Assembly: GCF_013166575.1 (NCBI RefSeq) | Contig: NZ_JABKKE010000018.1 | Coordinates: 25,285 to 89,284 of the forward strand | Direction: 5' to 3' | Source of the DNA: Xylanibacter rodentium | GTDB lineage: Bacteria; Bacteroidota; Bacteroidia; Bacteroidales; Bacteroidaceae | Length of the DNA: 64,000 nucleotides | Shown: positions 8,491 to 17,564 of the stretch, in pieces | Layout of the letters: every line of letters begins with the position of its first letter | Numbering within the stretch: position 1 is the stretch's first letter | Position numbers and translations under genes: made by a program | The notes under the pieces: model-generated | Told to the model about the DNA's origin: nothing | The model's input: the letters and a program-made list of their open reading frames with translations, nothing else | Databases searched by the model: none

Positions 8491-11258
8491 TAGCTCCTGC
8501 TTACCTGCATTCCTTTGCGGCTCAATGACATCTCCACGAAGCGTGCGTTGGAATTTGGCCGGTTGGCATTGAGGGTCTGTTTGATGCGCGCAGCCGCCTC
8601 GGGGTCCTTGGCCACCATATACAGATAGCCGCCCCCACCTGCTCCCGGGAGTTTATATCCGAGGCAAAGGTCGTCTATCAGGTCGGTCATAGCCCGTACG
8701 GCCGGCGGATTGGTGCCGGCGTCGATAGCCTGGTTCTGCATCCACGACTTACCTACAAGACGTCCGGCCTGATTGAAATCGTGGCGCTGTATAGCCTCAT
8801 ACATATCCATGGTATGCGCTTTCATCTCCCGCTGCAGGCGCAGTTGTGCTCCGTTGTTGAGGAACATGCGGCGCACTATCTCCGAAAGAATATTCTTGGC
8901 CGTACGCGTGATACCCGTATAGTACAACAGATGGCACTGCGCATATTCCGGCTGTGTGTATATATCGTCAGGCAGCCAGCGCACCAAAGGGTTCTGGCTG
9001 AAACCGCGCTGCGTCTGCAACAGTTTCACGCCATGAAGCACACCTCCGAACTGATCCTGCCATCCGCCGCCCGTAGTGAGCATCTGCTCAAGCACGAGCG
9101 TACGCCGGCCTATCTCGTTCTTGTCCCATGCCAGCGAGCAGAAATCGCTCACGGCGCCAAGCACCGTGGCTGCAAGAATGCTGCTCGTGCCCAGTCCGCT
9201 GCCGGCGGGTATGGCCGAGAGCAGGGTCAGCTCTATGCCACAGCCGAAATCCTCCAGCTGAGCACGCAGCGACGGATAGCGCACCGTGCTGAATCCGGGT
9301 TGGAACCCTGCCAGTACGAGCGCTGCCTTAGGTATAGAGAACGGGCTGCCCACATGACTGAAATCGGCCAGCTGTCCGTATGTATCTATCACCTCCACGG
9401 CTCCAAGGTCTATGCTGCGGCACACGATGTGCGGTTCGCGGCACGGCCTTACGTATGTCTGCAACGGCGGCTGGCCGTTGAGCTCAATAGCCAGATTGAT
9501 CACGTTTCCACCCTCCATGAGACAGAAAGGCGGAGTGTCGGTCCATCCGCCGGCAATGTCGATGCGCACGGGACTGCGTCCCCACACTATCTGATCGCTA
9601 TAGACAGACATGCGCGGCTGCTGTTTCTCGGCAAGTACGGATGCCGTGAGCCCTTCACGCAGAAGCGAGAAAGCCCGCTGCTCGTCTGTCTGCCATTCAC
9701 CGCCTTTAAGGCGGCACACCTCCGAACGGAACATTGCATCGTGAATGCGCGTGAGCAACGGCAGGTCGTTGCCTATGGGGCGCGGCATCTCTATACCGGC
9801 CGAGGCAAACGAACGGGCAGCGTCGTCGAGGTCAAGCTGATAGAACACACTATGCTCATGATTGCGGGCCAATGCGGCCCAATTAGTCTTTCGGAAGTCG
9901 CGCCGCTGAGCCACAAGACGCACAAGATTGGCTTCGTTGGATATTTCTTCGGCACTCATCATCCGATGACCGGCAAGTTCGGCGGCAAAAGACGCTTCGG
10001 TGTCTGTCTCACAACGGGTGACATAGTCGGTGGAAAGCATCCACGACAGCATACGGCCCATATCCGACAAATCGTCGGTAACGGGAAATATGCGGGCCTG
10101 CTGCATGGAACCGGCAAACTTGGAACCTATATTATATGTACGTATTACAAAAGAGACGTCGCCCACTGGCACAATGTCGACACACTGTCCGGGAGCAAGG
10201 CTTATGTCCCAATCATTGCGCGGCACACCGGTAATGACATTGTCGTGGCTTACGGTCCAGCCCTTGCCAACATGACTGTTCTCAATCCACATATTGGTAT
10301 TGCCGGGCGTAATCTCTATATCCGTCAGCGCATTCTGAATGAATATCGACGGATGGGGCTTGCGGCCGCGGTGCATTATCTCACGCTGGTCGTTGACGAT
10401 GTTCTGCACGGCCAGTGTCGACGATATCATCTCGCGACTCGTTCCATAGTGATAGAACTCGCCGCCGGGCAATGGAAGAATCTCCACACGCAGCGAGCGC
10501 AATTCGTCGTCGGCAATCTGCGGATCCGTGCCCAAAGCGCAGCCAAATTCGCTGTACAGATCGTACTCTACGATATCGTTGCCGCGCTTGGAACGTTTCA
10601 TCAGCAATTCGACAGCACGGTCGCTGAGCAGCCACACACCGATGTCTGTAAGGTAGAAATGGTCCTGAAGCAGATCGTTAAGTGTCTGCACCGACGGCTT
10701 CTGAAGCATACACTTGAGCACCGACGGCGTGCGGCGGTCGGAAACAAAGACACCATGGTCGGTGGCCACAGACGAGTCGAGCCACAGGCCATAGCACACC
10801 ACATCGGCATCCGGCACGGGCGGCAGTTGCTCGGCGGCACGTATATAGACGTCGCCACTCACTATCATAGTGTTGATGCCCTTGGGCGCAAGATCCATCA
10901 GACGCTCGTAGAGCGGCAGTTGCAGGTCGAGCAATGTCTGGCTGAGTCGCTGGCCTCGTTCCCAGCGGAACACCGGTACGGGCGTGAGTATCTTTCCTGA
11001 CGGTGCATACGACGGCAACCTCCGGCTCTGTCCGCCGGCATGCAGCAATATGCGGCGGTCGCCATGCAGCCATTCACCGAAACTTTCCCCTTTGTTCCAC
11101 GCACGGTAGCACTCTTCAAGCAGCCACGTAGTGCCGCCGCCGCTACCAAGTTTATGTCCAACGGGGTCGTTGGTACAAAAATATTCTTCGGGCGAAAACC
11201 CTGTTATTTCATGAAATGACGCCACCAGATTAGGCGGCAATGACAGCAACTTTTTCAT
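8490..11258 (-). CDS. fkp: Bifunctional L-fucokinase / L-fucose-1-phosphate guanylyltransferase
   Basis: A 922-residue protein close to the ~950 residues of the Bacteroides Fkp enzyme. The N-terminal half holds a nucleotidyltransferase signature (LLHAGGQSRRLP, then a Lys-containing SGKILTPVP). The C-terminal third is a GHMP kinase (PAGSGLGTSS ATP-binding loop at about residue 690 and KLPGAGGGGYLYM near the end). It phosphorylates salvaged L-fucose and converts it to GDP-fucose, used to fucosylate capsules and surface glycoproteins. It is divergent from fucP, which supplies the fucose. The -7 box is 22 bases before the ATG, so the leader is very short. Confidence 0.95.
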   Translation of the reverse strand: MKKLLSLPPNLVASFHEITGFSPEEYFCTNDPVGHKLGSGGGTTWLLEECYRAWNKGESFGEWLHGDRRILLHAGGQSRRLPSYAPSGKILTPVPVFRWERGQRLSQTLLDLQLPLYERLMDLAPKGINTMIVSGDVYIRAAEQLPPVPDADVVCYGLWLDSSVATDHGVFVSDRRTPSVLKCMLQKPSVQTLNDLLQDHFYLTDIGVWLLSDRAVELLMKRSKRGNDIVEYDLYSEFGCALGTDPQIADDELRSLRVEILPLPGGEFYHYGTSREMISSTLAVQNIVNDQREIMHRGRKPHPSIFIQNALTDIEITPGNTNMWIENSHVGKGWTVSHDNVITGVPRNDWDISLAPGQCVDIVPVGDVSFVIRTYNIGSKFAGSMQQARIFPVTDDLSDMGRMLSWMLSTDYVTRCETDTEASFAAELAGHRMMSAEEISNEANLVRLVAQRRDFRKTNWAALARNHEHSVFYQLDLDDAARSFASAGIEMPRPIGNDLPLLTRIHDAMFRSEVCRLKGGEWQTDEQRAFSLLREGLTASVLAEKQQPRMSVYSDQIVWGRSPVRIDIAGGWTDTPPFCLMEGGNVINLAIELNGQPPLQTYVRPCREPHIVCRSIDLGAVEVIDTYGQLADFSHVGSPFSIPKAALVLAGFQPGFSTVRYPSLRAQLEDFGCGIELTLLSAIPAGSGLGTSSILAATVLGAVSDFCSLAWDKNEIGRRTLVLEQMLTTGGGWQDQFGGVLHGVKLLQTQRGFSQNPLVRWLPDDIYTQPEYAQCHLLYYTGITRTAKNILSEIVRRMFLNNGAQLRLQREMKAHTMDMYEAIQRHDFNQAGRLVGKSWMQNQAIDAGTNPPAVRAMTDLIDDLCLGYKLPGAGGGGYLYMVAKDPEAAARIKQTLNANRPNSNARFVEMSLSRKGMQVSRS

Positions 11259-11279
11259 AATTTGTATCTAATTGGTCCA

Positions 11280-11287
11280 CAAAGATA
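11280..11287 (-). promoter_or_regulatory. -7 promoter box for fkp
   Basis: On the minus strand TATCTTTG, 22 bases from the fkp start codon. Confidence 0.6.
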
Positions 11288-11329
11288 CATAAAAGTTCAA
11301 ATAAATTCCCATTTATAATATATTTATCG

Positions 11330-11337
11330 TAATTTTG
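11330..11337 (+). promoter_or_regulatory. -7 promoter box for fucP
   Basis: TAATTTTG, about 114 bases before the fucP ATG. It is 42 bases from the divergent fkp box, so the two promoters could share a regulator. The leader contains CCACACGC and GCGTGTG segments that could pair. Confidence 0.5.
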
Positions 11338-11451
11338 TCACCGTAAGCGTATTGCCACACGCCCGCATAGATTCGATCATACACACATTTATACGGCTGC
11401 GCGTGTGCACAACGTCACAAGAAAAGTTGCAAATCAAAACATAATTAATCT

Positions 11452-12783
11452 ATGGACAAAAACAACGGATTGCTGGCCAAAGACGGTGTCAGCTTCTTAA
11501 TCCCGTTCGTACTCATCACATCGTGCTTCGCACTATGGGGCTTTGCCAACGACATAACAGGGCCGATGGTAAAGGCGTTTTCAAAAATCTTCCGCATGAG
11601 CGTCACCGAGGGGGCGCTGGTTCAGGTGGCGTTCTATCTGGGTTATTTCGTGATGGCATTTCCGGCAGCGCTGTTCATTCAGCGCTACTCGTTCAAGGCG
11701 GGTGTGCTCACCGGTCTGACACTCTACACCGCAGGTGCACTGATGTTCATCCCGGCACAAGCCGTCGGCATGTACTACCCGTTTCTCCTCGCCTATTTCA
11801 TCATGACGTGCGGACTTTCTTTTCTCGAGACAAGCTGCAATCCCTACATCTACTGCATGGGTAGCGAGGATACAGCCACACAGCGCCTCAACCTCGCACA
11901 AGCCTTCAACCCAATGGGAGCATTGGCCGGCATGTTTGTGGCCATGCAATATGTACAGGCCAGGATGAGCCCTATGGACTCCGCGGCACGTGCCGAACTT
12001 TCAGACACACAGTTTGACATGGTCAAGAACCACGACCTCGAAGTGCTCATACAGCCATACATCTTCATCGGGGCCGTGGTGATACTGCTGCTCGTGCTCA
12101 TCAGGCTGATGAAAATGCCGAAAGCGGGCGATACGCGCTCAAAGAAAAGCCTGCGCACAGCACTCGGCGAACTGGTAAAAATAAAGAATTATCGCGAGGG
12201 GGTCATCGCCCAATTCTTCTACGTGGGCGTACAAGTGATGTGCTGGACATTCATCATCCAGTACGGAACACGTGTGTTCATGGACGAAGGCATGGACGAG
12301 CGCGGCGCCGAGATTCTGTCTCAGAAATACAATATCCTTGCCATGGTATTCTTCACGTTCAGCCGCTTTATCTGTACATGGTTCCTCAAATATCTTCAGC
12401 CGGGCCGCCTGCTCTCCATACTGGCTGTCTGCGGTGCAGTGGCTGTGTGCGGTGCAATCCTTTTCACCGACCGTAACGGCGTATACTGTCTCGTGGCCGT
12501 AAGCGCCTGCATGTCACTGATGTTCCCGACTATCTATGGGATAGCCCTGCGCGGACTGGGCGACAATGTCAAATTCGGCGGAGCCGGACTGATAATGTCC
12601 ATCCTCGGCGGCTCGGTATTCCCACCGCTTCAAGCGGCGCTCATCGACTCTGGAATATCTTTCTGTGGTCTGCCTTCGACAAACATCTCTTTCATCATAC
12701 CGCTTATATGTTTCGTCGTGATTGCCACATACGGGCACAGAGCGTATGTAAGGCACAACATCACTCACGATTACAATTCGTAG
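11452..12783 (+). CDS. fucP: L-fucose:H+ symporter
   Basis: A 443-residue MFS protein, against 438 in E. coli FucP. FALWGFANDITGPMVKAF at about residues 26-43 is the first-helix signature of the FucP family, with its Asn-Asp pair. SFLETSCNPY lies in helix 4, and about 12 hydrophobic segments are present. It imports L-fucose with a proton across the inner membrane. Divergent from fkp, it completes a two-step salvage route from free fucose to GDP-fucose; no fucose-catabolic genes (fucI, fucK, fucA) are in the window. Confidence 0.9.
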   Translation: MDKNNGLLAKDGVSFLIPFVLITSCFALWGFANDITGPMVKAFSKIFRMSVTEGALVQVAFYLGYFVMAFPAALFIQRYSFKAGVLTGLTLYTAGALMFIPAQAVGMYYPFLLAYFIMTCGLSFLETSCNPYIYCMGSEDTATQRLNLAQAFNPMGALAGMFVAMQYVQARMSPMDSAARAELSDTQFDMVKNHDLEVLIQPYIFIGAVVILLLVLIRLMKMPKAGDTRSKKSLRTALGELVKIKNYREGVIAQFFYVGVQVMCWTFIIQYGTRVFMDEGMDERGAEILSQKYNILAMVFFTFSRFICTWFLKYLQPGRLLSILAVCGAVAVCGAILFTDRNGVYCLVAVSACMSLMFPTIYGIALRGLGDNVKFGGAGLIMSILGGSVFPPLQAALIDSGISFCGLPSTNISFIIPLICFVVIATYGHRAYVRHNITHDYNS

Positions 12784-12808
12784 ACCGGAACAGACACGGC
12801 GACATACC

Positions 12809-12859
12809 GGACGGACGCACTAATGTAAATCCATGGCAGACTATACATTGCGTCCGTCC
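12809..12859 (+). terminator. Hairpin after fucP
   Basis: Perfect 11-bp arms (GGACGGACGCA at 12809-12819 and its complement at 12849-12859), extended inside by ATGTA/TACAT. No T-run follows. It is a likely transcript-end stem for fucP. Confidence 0.5.
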
Positions 12860-12897
12860 ATGCCATGTCGTGCAAAATCCGTATTGTTGTCATTCTG

Positions 12898-13051
12898 GTA
12901 CAAGGCCGTTGAACTGACAGTACAAAGCCGCTGAACTGACAGTACAAGGCCGCTGAACTGACAGTACAAGGCCGCTGAACTGACAGTACAAGGCCGTTGA
13001 ACCGACAGTACAAGGCCGTTGAACCGACAGTACAAGGCCGTTGAACCGGCA
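12898..13051 (+). repeat. Seven tandem copies of a 22-bp unit
   Basis: Unit GTACAAGGCCGYTGAACYGACA repeated head-to-tail seven times with no spacers, starting at 12898, 12920, 12942, 12964, 12986, 13008 and 13030. Units 1-4 end in CTGACA and units 5-7 in the CCG form, so the array grew in blocks. A 22-bp period is about two helical turns. It is not CRISPR because there are no spacers. The stretch 12784-13327 holds no gene. Confidence 0.95.
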
Positions 13052-13159
13052 CCATGTCACCGTACGATATTGTCTGTACTTATTTAGCGGCCCGCAAATC
13101 CTACTGTTGCCTTACTGAGCAGGGGTATATCTGGAAATCGCGAATCCGCCCGCAATATA

Positions 13160-13250
13160 TAAGTTAGTCAACAAAATCAATACGTATAATATGTTTTCTG
13201 ACTTTAAATTCATTGCGGAATTATTTAAATTAATTTTGTTGACTAACTTA
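13160..13250. repeat. 91-bp element bounded by 18-bp inverted repeats
   Basis: Perfect terminal inverted repeats (TAAGTTAGTCAACAAAAT at 13160-13177, complement at 13233-13250) enclose an AT-rich 55-base centre. The size and termini resemble a miniature inverted-repeat element or an operator pair. No flanking target-site duplication is obvious, and no ORF is inside. Confidence 0.6.
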
Positions 13251-13257
13251 AAAACAA

Positions 13258-13308
13258 AACTGCAACAGGAACATTATCCCAAACCGGAATAATCATCCTG
13301 TTGCAGTT
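13258..13308 (-). terminator. Terminator of the YfhO gene
   Basis: Perfect 13-bp arms (AACTGCAACAGGA at 13258-13270 and complement at 13296-13308). Read on the minus strand the stem is followed by a T-rich stretch, fitting a Rho-independent terminator 20 bases after the stop codon of the YfhO gene. Confidence 0.75.
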
Positions 13309-13327
13309 CGCTATTCAGCTTTAGATT

Positions 13328-15841
13328 CTATTTCTCTTCCGATAATTTTGACGCCTTATCGTTCTTTTTTCTCCAACCGATGACAATCATCAGTATTATC
13401 ACAGCCAAAAGCACGGCGTAGGCTGTGTAAGCGATGGTCTCAGTGGTGTCTACCGTCTTGGGGAAGAACGACAGTTCAACCTTGTGGCTGCCCGGCTCTA
13501 CACGGATGGCACGCAAGATGTAGTTGACACGGCCCACGGGCACCTCCTTACCGTCGACTGTAGCCGTCCAACCCGGATAATAGACCTCGGAGAACACTAT
13601 CACACCACCCTTGGCCGACGCCACGTCGTAGGTAAGACGGTTGGCATCATACGACGTTATGCTGACAATACTCGTACTGTCCTGGGCCACACTCTGCCCT
13701 ATCACATCGCTGAAACGGTTGTCGGCTACTGCCTCATGACGCAAACTGAGTGTACCGATCATGTCAATCTCGGCATTGGCATTGTCCACATAATGAATCT
13801 GGTCGACAAACCACGCATTGCCGTATACATACGGATTCTGAACGGGTACGGTCTGTCCGCCCTGCATTGGCAATATGAAGTATTTGGCATTGAGCATGTT
13901 GAGCACTGGGAAAATGGAGTCGCCGTTCACCTGCGTCATGTCGCCTCCAGCCTCGGCCACAGCTCCGTATATGTTCTTCATCTCAGGTGAGATGTACCTC
14001 TCGACCATCTCCTGATAACGGCGCAGCTTGGCCGGATGGTAACCGCCGATGCTCTTCAGGTAATATGAAGTCTCATTCTCGTTGAAAGTATTTGTAGCAA
14101 GATTAAGCACACGATAGTCGAGCGACTTGTCCTGCAATATCCTGTCCTCGGTGGCTGTCTTGGTTATCGGAGTCTCGCGCACACTCTTCTCTACAAACAT
14201 GCTGTCATTGAGATAACGCTTGTTCACCTGCCACATGTCGACGAGACAGAGCACAATCATCGCACCTACCATATAGGATGCCCTAAGTTTCCCGGCCTTA
14301 TAGAACAACAAAAGCAACGTGCCTATGACAATGATTGTCAACGAACGCCAGCAGTCGGCCGTGAATACAGCCTTGCGCATCTCTGTGAGATTTGACAGCA
14401 GAGGCTGAATATGCTCCGAAGGCAACTGACCTATAGCCTGCATCTCGGACGAAGAGACGAAACTGTCAAAGAACACTCCAGGCATCATCGCAAAAAGCAG
14501 ACACACGCCCCCGGTAAGGGAGAAACTGACATATACAAACTTTATCTTACGCGTAAGCAGTTCCGGCTCGTCAACCACCTTTTTCAGCGCGAGCATGGCC
14601 AGCAACGGGATAGTGAACTCGGCAATGACAAGTATCGACGCTACCGTACGGAATTTGGAATACATCGGCATATAGTCGATGAACAGGTCGGTAAACCACA
14701 TCATGTTGTGCCCCCACGACAGCATCACGGACAGGACCGTGGCCGCAAGCAAAGCCCACTTCAACGGTCCTTTCACTATGAACAGACCGAGCACAAAGAG
14801 CATCATAACAAAGGCACCAACATATACAGGACCGCTCGTGCCCGGTTGCTCGCCCCAGTACTGTCCGATCTGCTGGTATACCGGAAGATAGGTATTGTCG
14901 GCATGCTCCATCGCTGTCTTGCTCATGCTCAATGGCATTGAGGCCCCTCCCTTGGCATTTGGAACGAGCAATGTCCATGTCTCGTCAATGCCATAGCTCC
15001 ATTGCGTGATATAGTCTCGCTCCAGTCCACTGTCGGTCTGGTTGTCCGAATTCGGCTTTACCAGTTCGCTCTTTCCGCGCATCGACTCCTTGGAGTATTC
15101 CCAAGTATGATAAAGATTGGAAATATTGATACACACACCTATCACGACACCGGCCACACACACTGCCGTAGCTTTGGCAAAGGCAGGCAGAACCTTGTTG
15201 CGCAGAGCATCGACAAAATATGCGATGACCATGAACAGCACCACAAAGAAATAGTAGTATGTCATCTGCACGTGGTTGGCATTGATTTCAAGTGCCGTAA
15301 ACAATGCTGTAAGCAACAGTCCCCACAAATATTTCCCACGATAGGCCAGCACAATGCCCGCAATCATCGGCGGCAGATAGCCCAATGCCATAACTTTCCA
15401 TATATGGCCTGCGGCAATGATGATAAAGAAATAGCTGCTGAAAGCCCATATCACCGAGCCGAGCACCGCCAGATGCTGACGGAAATCGAAAGCCCGCAAC
15501 AAGATATAGAAACCGAGCATATACACAAATACATACCATACGTTTTCAGGCAGCCAAAGATGAAAAGCCTTACTTACACCGCCAATCACCTTGTCGCTAT
15601 TGTACGACGGAGCTATCTGATAAGTGGGCATGCCGCAGAAAAGCGAGTTGGTCCAGCGGGTACGCTCTCCGGTACGCTCCAGATATTCTGACTGCTCCTG
15701 CCCCATTCCACGTCCGGCCGACGAGTCGTGACGGTAGAGGATGCGACCCTCGATGTCAGCCGGGAAGAAATAGGCAAACGAAAGCACCGCAAATAACAGC
15801 ACTGCCAACACATCGGGCAGGCATTGTTTCCATGTTCTCAT
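13328..15841 (-). CDS. YfhO family integral membrane protein
   Basis: An 837-residue protein with about a dozen hydrophobic segments through the first ~560 residues and a soluble extracytoplasmic domain after that (about 570-790), ending in one more membrane segment (YTAYAVLLAVIILMIVIGW) and a charged tail. This is the layout of YfhO proteins, multi-pass GT-C-like proteins linked in Firmicutes to glycosylation of lipoteichoic acid. The role in Bacteroidetes is not established. An early DIEGRILYRHDSS segment sits just after helix 1, where GT-C enzymes carry acidic catalytic residues. It is transcribed alone, with a 112-base leader from a clear -7 box. Confidence 0.85.
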   Translation of the reverse strand: MRTWKQCLPDVLAVLLFAVLSFAYFFPADIEGRILYRHDSSAGRGMGQEQSEYLERTGERTRWTNSLFCGMPTYQIAPSYNSDKVIGGVSKAFHLWLPENVWYVFVYMLGFYILLRAFDFRQHLAVLGSVIWAFSSYFFIIIAAGHIWKVMALGYLPPMIAGIVLAYRGKYLWGLLLTALFTALEINANHVQMTYYYFFVVLFMVIAYFVDALRNKVLPAFAKATAVCVAGVVIGVCINISNLYHTWEYSKESMRGKSELVKPNSDNQTDSGLERDYITQWSYGIDETWTLLVPNAKGGASMPLSMSKTAMEHADNTYLPVYQQIGQYWGEQPGTSGPVYVGAFVMMLFVLGLFIVKGPLKWALLAATVLSVMLSWGHNMMWFTDLFIDYMPMYSKFRTVASILVIAEFTIPLLAMLALKKVVDEPELLTRKIKFVYVSFSLTGGVCLLFAMMPGVFFDSFVSSSEMQAIGQLPSEHIQPLLSNLTEMRKAVFTADCWRSLTIIVIGTLLLLFYKAGKLRASYMVGAMIVLCLVDMWQVNKRYLNDSMFVEKSVRETPITKTATEDRILQDKSLDYRVLNLATNTFNENETSYYLKSIGGYHPAKLRRYQEMVERYISPEMKNIYGAVAEAGGDMTQVNGDSIFPVLNMLNAKYFILPMQGGQTVPVQNPYVYGNAWFVDQIHYVDNANAEIDMIGTLSLRHEAVADNRFSDVIGQSVAQDSTSIVSITSYDANRLTYDVASAKGGVIVFSEVYYPGWTATVDGKEVPVGRVNYILRAIRVEPGSHKVELSFFPKTVDTTETIAYTAYAVLLAVIILMIVIGWRKKNDKASKLSEEK

Positions 15842-15952
15842 AAGTTGATATATAAACGTTTATAAAATTTTCCGAATGCAACGATAATGCAAATCGAGAG
15901 CAGAATCTCCAAACTCGTCTGGAAGTTATGCCGAGATGCAGCTTATCTTCTG

Positions 15953-15960
15953 CAAAGATA
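15953..15960 (-). promoter_or_regulatory. -7 promoter box for the YfhO gene
   Basis: On the minus strand TATCTTTG followed by CA, 112 bases before the start codon. Confidence 0.6.
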
Positions 15961-16012
15961 GGGAATAATTGTGAATTAACTATTAAAAAACTAATAATTC
16001 ATAATTATTCCA

Positions 16013-16020
16013 TAACTTTG
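16013..16020 (+). promoter_or_regulatory. -7 promoter box for mtnN-luxS
   Basis: TAACTTTG followed by CA, 21 bases before the mtnN ATG at 16042. Confidence 0.7.
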
Positions 16021-16041
16021 CACACACAAAACAATAATTAT

Positions 16042-16734
16042 ATGAAGATAGGAATCATCATAGCCATGGACAAGGAATTCGACCGAATCAGCGCAATGCT
16101 CGACAATACGGCCGAAACGATCCACGGAGGACGACGATACGTCACCGGAACAATGGGACACAACACCATCATACTCCACCAATGCGGCATCGGCAAAGTG
16201 AATGCCGCCGCCGGAACCACCGACATGATCGGCACCTTCGCCCCCGATGCCGTAATATCAACAGGCGTGGCCGGTGGCGCATCGACAGAACTGCAGGTAC
16301 AGGAGGTGGTGGCTGCAAGCCAGACATGCTATCATGATGCCTATTGCGGAAGCGAGGTGGCCTACGGACAGATAATCGGTCTTCCGGCACGCTTCGAGGC
16401 CGACGCGCGGCTGCTCGACTGCGCCACATCGATAGACTGCGGAACAAAGATACACACAGGACTTACAGTAACAGGAGACTGGTTTGTGGACTCACGCGAG
16501 AAGATGAGCCAAATCATTGACCGCTTCCCCGAAGCTATGGCTGTGGACATGGAGTCAGCGGCAATAGCACACGTGTGCCATCAGCGTGGGGTGGCATTCA
16601 TCAGCTTCCGGATCATCAGCGACATTCCTCTGAGCGACCATAAGGCACAGCAGTATTTCAACTTTTGGGACACCATGGCCGACCGCTCGTTTCACGTAAC
16701 AAAAGCTTTTCTTGAAAACATACAGGACAAATGA
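16042..16734 (+). CDS. mtnN: 5'-methylthioadenosine/S-adenosylhomocysteine nucleosidase
   Basis: A 230-residue protein, the usual MTAN length. It begins MKIGIIIAMDKEF, with the conserved acidic residue after AM. Later motifs are TGVAGGA, VDMESAAIAHV (nucleoside-binding Met-Glu) and RIISDIPLSD (catalytic Asp). It cleaves adenine from S-adenosylhomocysteine and methylthioadenosine in the cytosol. The start at 16042 is chosen because it follows the promoter and the family start; the frame is open further upstream, but that would precede the promoter. It overlaps luxS by ATGA, so the two are translationally coupled. Confidence 0.95.
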   Translation: MKIGIIIAMDKEFDRISAMLDNTAETIHGGRRYVTGTMGHNTIILHQCGIGKVNAAAGTTDMIGTFAPDAVISTGVAGGASTELQVQEVVAASQTCYHDAYCGSEVAYGQIIGLPARFEADARLLDCATSIDCGTKIHTGLTVTGDWFVDSREKMSQIIDRFPEAMAVDMESAAIAHVCHQRGVAFISFRIISDIPLSDHKAQQYFNFWDTMADRSFHVTKAFLENIQDK

Positions 16735-17210
16735 ACAAGATTCCAAGTTTCACAATCGACCACAATCGCCTGCTCCGCGGCATATACGTATCACGCAAGG
16801 ACAACGTTGCAGACGAAGTAATCACTACATTCGACATCCGCATGAAGGAACCAAACCGTGAGCCTGCCATGCACCCCGGAGCGCTGCACACCATTGAACA
16901 TCTGGCGGCAACCTATCTGCGCAACGATCCGGAATGGAAAGACCGCATCGTATACTGGGGACCAATGGGATGCCTCACCGGCAATTACCTGTTGCTGCGC
17001 GGTGACTTTACGAGCCGTGACATCGTTGAACTGATGCGCCGCACATTCCGGTTCATAGCAGAATTTGAGGGCGACATACCCGGTGCGGCTCCGCGCGACT
17101 GCGGCAACTGGCTGCTCCACGACCTGCCCATGGCCCGCTGGGAGGCATGCAAATACCTCTACGAAGTGCTCGACTGTATAAAGGAAGAGAACCTTGTTTA
17201 TCCGGAGTAA
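16731..17210 (+). CDS. luxS: S-ribosylhomocysteine lyase (AI-2 synthase)
   Basis: A 159-residue LuxS with all metal and catalytic residues visible: His53 and His57 in HTIEH, Cys81 in GPMGCLTG and Cys124 in RDCGNW. It splits S-ribosylhomocysteine, the product of the MtnN step, to homocysteine and DPD, the precursor of autoinducer AI-2. The four-base overlap with mtnN puts the two sequential steps in one operon. No AI-2 receptor or uptake genes are nearby, so the role may be methyl-cycle recycling as much as signalling. Confidence 0.97.
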   Translation: MNKIPSFTIDHNRLLRGIYVSRKDNVADEVITTFDIRMKEPNREPAMHPGALHTIEHLAATYLRNDPEWKDRIVYWGPMGCLTGNYLLLRGDFTSRDIVELMRRTFRFIAEFEGDIPGAAPRDCGNWLLHDLPMARWEACKYLYEVLDCIKEENLVYPE

Positions 17211-17447
17211 TCTCCATGGTATGTCGAAATCGAACTATCATTTTGCTAATATTGTAAAATACAGACATTAAAGACCAACAATTTCCTGTAATAGCCAAGA
17301 ATGGCAATCTTTTCGTTATAACATGAATTGTTGAATAATCAAACCCGACATTTCAAACCAAAGAACTGCATCATTTAGAGAAAAACAAAAAACTATAATT
17401 ATAATATTTTCATAGTCAAACAATTACATAGTTTGAAGAAAAATACC

Positions 17448-17455
17448 TAACTTTG
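17448..17455 (+). promoter_or_regulatory. -7 promoter box for the ATPase/DUF4276 pair
   Basis: TAACTTTG followed by CA, 110 bases before the ATPase start. Otherwise 17211-17564 is AT-rich and holds no gene. Confidence 0.55.
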
Positions 17456-17564
17456 CATTATATAATGGTATCCATGGAAGTTAGCAAGTTCTGATATTGT
17501 GCTTATCGGATTAAAGCATTATAATAAGAAACGAAAAGTATAGGAATCCTATAAAATTATCGAT

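Noticed and set aside
8781..11000. A 739-codon open frame on the plus strand opposite fkp
   Set aside because: Same reason: antisense to a well-supported gene, composition typical of a shadow frame, no recognisable domain.
11338..11451. Riboswitch in the fucP leader
   Set aside because: There are complementary CCACACGC and GCGTGTG parts, but no known aptamer consensus is recognisable.
12898..13051. CRISPR-like array
   Set aside because: The 22-bp units follow each other directly with no unique spacers, and no cas genes are in the window.
15928..16041. An N-terminal extension of MtnN
   Set aside because: The frame is open upstream, but the extension would be transcribed from before the clear -7 box at 16013 and adds residues absent from the family.
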